Source: Erysipelotrichaceae bacterium
Lineage (GTDB): Bacteria; Bacillota_I; Bacilli_A; Erysipelotrichales; Erysipelotrichaceae
NCBI GenBank assembly: GCA_017539025.1
Contig: JAFYHT010000035.1
Coordinates: 1-61,694 of the forward strand
Direction of reading: 5' to 3'
Length of the DNA: 61,694 nt
The notes beneath the pieces are model-generated. The model ran no database searches. It saw only the letters and a program-made list of their open reading frames with translations, and was not told the origin of the DNA. The translations under genes and the position numbers were made by a program. Positions 58,065-61,694 of this stretch are shown here, piece by piece. Within the stretch, counting starts at the first letter, position 1. Each line of letters opens with the position of its first letter.

Positions 58065-58088
58065 AAAAAGGAGCGTATTCAGCTCCTT
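58065..58088 (-). terminator. Terminator of GPH duplicate B
   Basis: AAGGAGC/GCTCCTT stem with a 7-base loop followed on the minus strand by a T run. Confidence 0.8.
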
Positions 58089-58094
58089 GTATGA

Positions 58095-59582
58095 TTATTC
58101 TTCGACTTTCTTTGACTGATGCTCGTCAATGTAAGCTCTCATCTTCGCTCTTTCTTCCTGATCGATAGGATACTTTCGAAGGATGAGAACAGAAGCAACA
58201 GCACATAATGCAGGCAATAAACCGATGATGACTGTCATTCCTGTCAACATTGTCGGGATACGAGAAAGTTCTCCAACATAGTTACCGGTGACTGAGTCAA
58301 CTTCATAACCGATAGCCATCAGAAGACCGCCGACGATCGCAGAAGATAATGCTGACTGTGCTTTGGACAGGAAAGTTCCAAAGACGCTGGTCAAAGCTGA
58401 ACGGTCCTTTCCGGTCTTATAGACTGTGTAGTCCATGATCTCCATACCGATATTGGAACCCGGAATGAAGTCGATACCGATGAAGGTAGCCATGATGAAC
58501 ATAGCCGCAAAGAAGATCGCAGGCACTTTCTGAAGGATGCCAAGAAGCTGTCCGCCGAAGAGAACGGCACCGCCAATGCCCTGCATCGTCAGATCGAATT
58601 TGTGCATCTTGATGATATCTCCCTTGAAAGCCTTCAGGATCGGAGTCGCTACAGCTGTACCGACAAGTAACGGCAATAACATCATCATTGAAACGATCAA
58701 TGAGAAAGTTCCCAGTTTTGCATAATCGACAGTTCCGGTCGTTGCGTCAAAACAATACGCATACTTGACATAGTATGTAGGTGCCGCAAACAAGAGTGTC
58801 CAGATAAAACCATGGAAGATATTCTTGAAGAAATCTACCGTCATTGCCTTGTTGGTCTTGATGATCTCAAAGAAATCTGAAATGGTTACTTTTTCGTCTT
58901 CTTCCTGTTCAACGACATGTCTTTCTGTGACCATGAACCAGCCAAGGATAGAAACTACACCGGCAATACCCATACCGGCCAATGCGAGGATCATATATGC
59001 AGTCTTGAAGCTGCCGGTTGCTGCCTGAATGGAAACAACGATCGCCGTTGAAGCAGAACCCATGATACCCAGGATCATGACCCAAAGACGTGGTCCAAGC
59101 AGGAGTTTTGTACGCTGTTCAACATCGGAAGTCATCGTACGGAACAGAAGGTTCTGATTGTAGAATGATGTACCGATATCATAGACAAAATAGAAGAAGA
59201 TGACCCAGACCGTGACTAACCACGGCGTTTTAACGATGGCATCCGGTAAAGAATACAGCGCGATTGAACCGACAACTGTCATGATGACAGACAGAAGGAA
59301 GAACGGCTTATATTTACCGTGTTTTGTGACCTTCGCACCATCCATGATGACACCCTGGATCGGGTCATCGATCGCATCGATGAATCTTGCTGCCAGTAAG
59401 AGAGTTGTTGCCAGAGTTGCACCCCAGGAACCCAGACCGGCATAGTCTGTCATATAGTTCATGAACATCGTTGACATGAAGATCGCTGACAGACCTGAAG
59501 TAGTAGACAAAGCTGTGGAACCAAAAATCTCTTTAAAACCGACATATTCCGGTGATCTTGGTTTCTTTTCTTTTTTAGCCAT
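58095..59582 (-). CDS. GPH-family sugar:cation symporter, duplicate B
   Basis: A 495-residue 12-helix symporter, gap-free paralogue of 32553-34040 with the signature RFIDAIDDPIQG and GKYKPF. An AAAGGGG site precedes the ATG. Unlike copy A, which sits with a TetR gene and a permuted GH3, copy B has a promoter almost identical in layout to that of the arabinose/GH2 operon, including a cre site on the -10 box. It is therefore the likely importer for the oligosaccharides processed by that operon. Confidence 0.93.
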   Translation of the reverse strand: MAKKEKKPRSPEYVGFKEIFGSTALSTTSGLSAIFMSTMFMNYMTDYAGLGSWGATLATTLLLAARFIDAIDDPIQGVIMDGAKVTKHGKYKPFFLLSVIMTVVGSIALYSLPDAIVKTPWLVTVWVIFFYFVYDIGTSFYNQNLLFRTMTSDVEQRTKLLLGPRLWVMILGIMGSASTAIVVSIQAATGSFKTAYMILALAGMGIAGVVSILGWFMVTERHVVEQEEDEKVTISDFFEIIKTNKAMTVDFFKNIFHGFIWTLLFAAPTYYVKYAYCFDATTGTVDYAKLGTFSLIVSMMMLLPLLVGTAVATPILKAFKGDIIKMHKFDLTMQGIGGAVLFGGQLLGILQKVPAIFFAAMFIMATFIGIDFIPGSNIGMEIMDYTVYKTGKDRSALTSVFGTFLSKAQSALSSAIVGGLLMAIGYEVDSVTGNYVGELSRIPTMLTGMTVIIGLLPALCAVASVLILRKYPIDQEERAKMRAYIDEHQSKKVEE

Positions 59583-59612
59583 ATTTGACCCCTTTCCGAA
59601 TAATTTGATTCG

Positions 59613-59662
59613 ACAAGTTGATTATAAGCGCTTACAAAACAGTTTTATATCAATTATTTGTT
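59613..59662 (-). promoter_or_regulatory. Promoter module with cre site, GPH duplicate B
   Basis: TTGATA-N21-TATAAT with cre TGTAAGCGCTTATA (59623-59636) overlapping the -10 box; same spacing as 54395-54444. The cre matches the 14-base consensus except at one position. Confidence 0.7.
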
Positions 59663-59721
59663 TTATATATACATAATTAGATTATTTTATCATTCTCCTG
59701 ATAAGCCTGTTCCCTTCAAAC

Positions 59722-59743
59722 AAAAAAAGGAGCCAAAGCTCCT
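59722..59743 (-). terminator. Terminator of adenine deaminase gene
   Basis: AGGAGC/GCTCCT stem with a TTTG loop (minus strand) followed by seven T. Confidence 0.88.
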
Positions 59744-59772
59744 CAGATATCACATGGAAATCAGCTTATTTC

Positions 59773-61503
59773 TCAGATCTCTTCAAACAACGAAGGCTGT
59801 TGCATCGTCACAGTGTTCAGATAAGCACGATCCGTCAGTTTCAGTGTCGGGATGCACGTCAGAGAAAGCAAAGTGAAATTCATGATGTTGTTGAAGTGGC
59901 GATAACCGATCTCATCAAATCCTTTTCTCACTCTCACAAAATCAGCTGCCGTATCTTCTACCGATTTCCTGCTTAATAATCCTGCGATCGGCAATTCGAT
60001 CTGTGCAATGATCTTGTTGTCCAGGCTGACTACGATCCCACCCTGTAATTCAATGACACAGTTGATCGCATTCAGGATGTCTTCTTCGTTTCTTCCCATT
60101 ACGATCAGATCATGAGAATCATGGGCGTAGCTGGAAGCACAGGCCCCTGTTTCGATACCGCTGTTCACACTGAATCCCAAAGCGATGTGATTATCCCTGC
60201 CATGACGTTCAATGACGGCCATCAGACAGACATCATGTTCTTGCCATAAGAGTTCATGATCCTTCACTTCCATCTGAACAAAGACTTCATCCGTCCGATT
60301 GTTGTTTGGATCGGTCTTCATCACCCTTGCATTCACAAAACGATCTTCTCCCTCGACTAAGATCTTGAGATCATCCTTGGTTAATTTCCTGCTTTTCACG
60401 GTATCTTCAAACAGTCCATTCAGATCATAAGTATCATGATCTTCTTCAACCGTTTCTCTATCATAGATACATTCACCCTTCTTGTAAGTAGAAACGATAT
60501 CTAAAGTATCCACATCATCCAATAAGACAAAATCTGCCAGTCTTCCCGGAGCGATGACACCGCGGTCAGTAAAGCCCATCCGCAATGCAGGAGTATATGT
60601 GGAAGAATAGATCGCATCCTCTGCTTTCATTCCCAAAGCGATCGCCTTGCGAACGATGCCATCCAGATGTCCCCTTTTCACAAGGATATCCGGGAAGGTA
60701 TCATCCGTGACGAAACTGAAGTAAGGATATAGATCATTCTCGATGATATAATCGATCACTTCTTGAGTGACCATCGAATCCTGCAGCTGCACGAACATCC
60801 CGTTTTCAAAACGCTGTTTCAGTTCTTCCAGATCGTGAGTCGTATGATCGGAGTGGATCCCTAAAAACAAAAACTTCGCCAGATCGGCATCGACCAACTC
60901 CGGACAATGTCCTTCCAATGGGAAATTTGGATCATTCTCATGAACGATATCAATGAACCTTGCGACCTCAGAATCATTTTCTTCAATGATCTCACGATAG
61001 TTCATCACTTCTCCTAGACAGACGATCCCTTCTTCATCCTTGAGTTCCAACATGTCTTCACACGTGATCCTTCCACCACTCGTTTCATATTTCAAACCTG
61101 TGATCGGGACGTTGCTGGGAATGGCGTAATAACAGTCATATGGTGTCTTCCTGCCGGATTCGATCATTGCCATGATGCCGTCTTTCCCGCAGACGTTGGC
61201 GATCTCATGCGGTTCCGATACGATGCTCGTCAGACCGTTTCTTGCAGTGTATCTGCAGAAAGCTTCCGGCGTGACCAGGGTGCTTTCGATATGCATATGG
61301 ATGTCGATCAGACCCGGGATCATATATCTTCCCTTGCCATCGATCTCAAGATCCGCACTGATCCTATTTTCAAACTTCTTGTCGATATACAAAAACTTTC
61401 CGTCTTTGATATAGACATCCGCTTTCTGAAATCTTCTGAAATACGTGTTGTAGACATTGAGATCTCTGATCACTTTGTCCGCATGGTCCAGCTTCCTGTT
61501 CAT
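59773..61503 (-). CDS. ade: Adenine deaminase
   Basis: A 576-residue amidohydrolase converting adenine to hypoxanthine. PGLIDIHMHIEST and SEPHEIANVCG near residues 63-107 carry metal ligands, and EGHCPEL, the HTTHDLEE turn and FVTDDTFPD follow in the usual order, with the adenine-deaminase C-terminal domain (GFSVNSGIETGACASSYAHDSHD). Length and order match the family. AGAGGG/AAAGAG purines precede the ATG. It is transcribed alone and has no obvious link to the glycan genes; it may mark the outer edge of the catabolic region. Confidence 0.93.
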   Translation of the reverse strand: MNRKLDHADKVIRDLNVYNTYFRRFQKADVYIKDGKFLYIDKKFENRISADLEIDGKGRYMIPGLIDIHMHIESTLVTPEAFCRYTARNGLTSIVSEPHEIANVCGKDGIMAMIESGRKTPYDCYYAIPSNVPITGLKYETSGGRITCEDMLELKDEEGIVCLGEVMNYREIIEENDSEVARFIDIVHENDPNFPLEGHCPELVDADLAKFLFLGIHSDHTTHDLEELKQRFENGMFVQLQDSMVTQEVIDYIIENDLYPYFSFVTDDTFPDILVKRGHLDGIVRKAIALGMKAEDAIYSSTYTPALRMGFTDRGVIAPGRLADFVLLDDVDTLDIVSTYKKGECIYDRETVEEDHDTYDLNGLFEDTVKSRKLTKDDLKILVEGEDRFVNARVMKTDPNNNRTDEVFVQMEVKDHELLWQEHDVCLMAVIERHGRDNHIALGFSVNSGIETGACASSYAHDSHDLIVMGRNEEDILNAINCVIELQGGIVVSLDNKIIAQIELPIAGLLSRKSVEDTAADFVRVRKGFDEIGYRHFNNIMNFTLLSLTCIPTLKLTDRAYLNTVTMQQPSLFEEI

Positions 61504-61553
61504 ACTCTTTCCCTCTACACTATGATTCTATCAAAAAGCCTATCCGTTTTTCA

Positions 61554-61694
61554 TACCACCCATTTGCACCTTGTTGCTGTATAATCCGTTTGTTTATAAT
61601 GTAAATGGTCATATATATGACCGAAAACGCGTTTTCAGGCAGGTGGCAATGGCGTTTGGATCGGAAGTCCTCTTCATTGTCATCTGCCTGAACA
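61554..61694 (+). repeat. Terminal inverted repeat, right copy, with promoter-like start and RNA hairpins
   Basis: Positions 61554-61681 are the perfect inverted copy of 1-128. Read outward on the plus strand: TTGTTG (61571-61576), 18 bases, TATAAT (61595-61600); a 16-bp palindrome (61607-61622); a 14-bp palindrome (61623-61636); and a 16-bp stem, 61636-61651 pairing with 61675-61690 through two G-U pairs. A possible partial reading frame starts at the ATG 61649 (MAFGSEVLFIVICLN...), with AGGTGG and the ATG both inside the stem. The copy extends beyond the window. Confidence 0.8.

Noticed and set aside
61605..61691. 28-codon frame inside the right repeat (starts MVIYMTENAF)
   Set aside because: No ribosome site and it is mostly built from the palindromes, so it is probably chance; noted only because it overlaps the hairpins.

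Overview
The window looks like accessory chromosome of a Gram-positive, moderate-GC Bacillota. Strong AAGGAG-type ribosome binding sites, CcpA-type cre sites, AraC/TetR regulators beside sugar transporters and GPH-family symporters all fit, and the gene mix is reminiscent of gut Erysipelotrichia-like bacteria (recollection; no ribosomal marker is present to prove it). Almost all of it is one large plant-glycan catabolism region of about 60 kb. I count 43 protein genes and no tRNA, rRNA, CRISPR array, phage genes or transposase. No gap between genes exceeds 300 bases.

Layout. 0.1-1.6 kb: a PIN-like nuclease-fold protein and a hypothetical protein. 1.7-4.1 kb: a GH1 6-phospho-beta-glucosidase and a PHP-family phosphatase. 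4.1-10.1 kb: xylose operon xylB-xylA-GH3 with a divergent AraC regulator. 10.1-15.4 kb: GH78 rhamnosidase, TIM-barrel sugar isomerase/epimerase, and an esterase divergent from a TetR regulator. 15.3-23 kb: operon GPH symporter-GH43-GH2-GH43 with a divergent AraC regulator. 22.9-29.9 kb: a second TetR/esterase pair, a GH106-like enzyme, a metallophosphoesterase and a tandem-domain isomerase. 29.9-34.6 kb: a domain-permuted GH3, a GPH symporter and its divergent TetR regulator. 34.7-42.1 kb: GH78-GH43 operon divergent from a LacZ-type GH2. 42.2-54.4 kb: a nine-gene operon GH2-GH43-GH78-esterase-GH43-araA-araB-SGNH hydrolase-araD with a divergent AraC regulator. 55.7-59.6 kb: two more GPH-type transporters, a small protein of 11-residue repeats and a TetR regulator. 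59.8-61.5 kb: adenine deaminase.

How it works together (inference). Fifteen glycoside hydrolases (GH1, GH2 x3, GH3 x2, GH43 x5, GH78 x3, one GH106-like) all start without a visible signal peptide, and the four transporters are all GPH/MFS cation symporters; there is no ABC, PTS or SusCD system. This suggests a scavenger that imports already trimmed side-chain oligosaccharides of pectin or arabinogalactan type (arabinose, rhamnose, galactose, xylose) and finishes them in the cytoplasm, sending pentoses through xylAB and araBAD. Acetyl groups would be removed by three cytoplasmic alpha/beta hydrolases and one membrane-anchored SGNH hydrolase.

Regulation is modular: seven local regulators, cre sites overlapping promoters, two promoters sharing one 50-bp module, and several palindromic operators. 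The window is bounded by a perfect 128-bp inverted repeat whose copies face outward and encode a promoter followed by strong RNA hairpins; this element, the tandem isomerase fusion, the cross-family C-terminal helical module and the 11-residue-repeat protein are the least explained parts.
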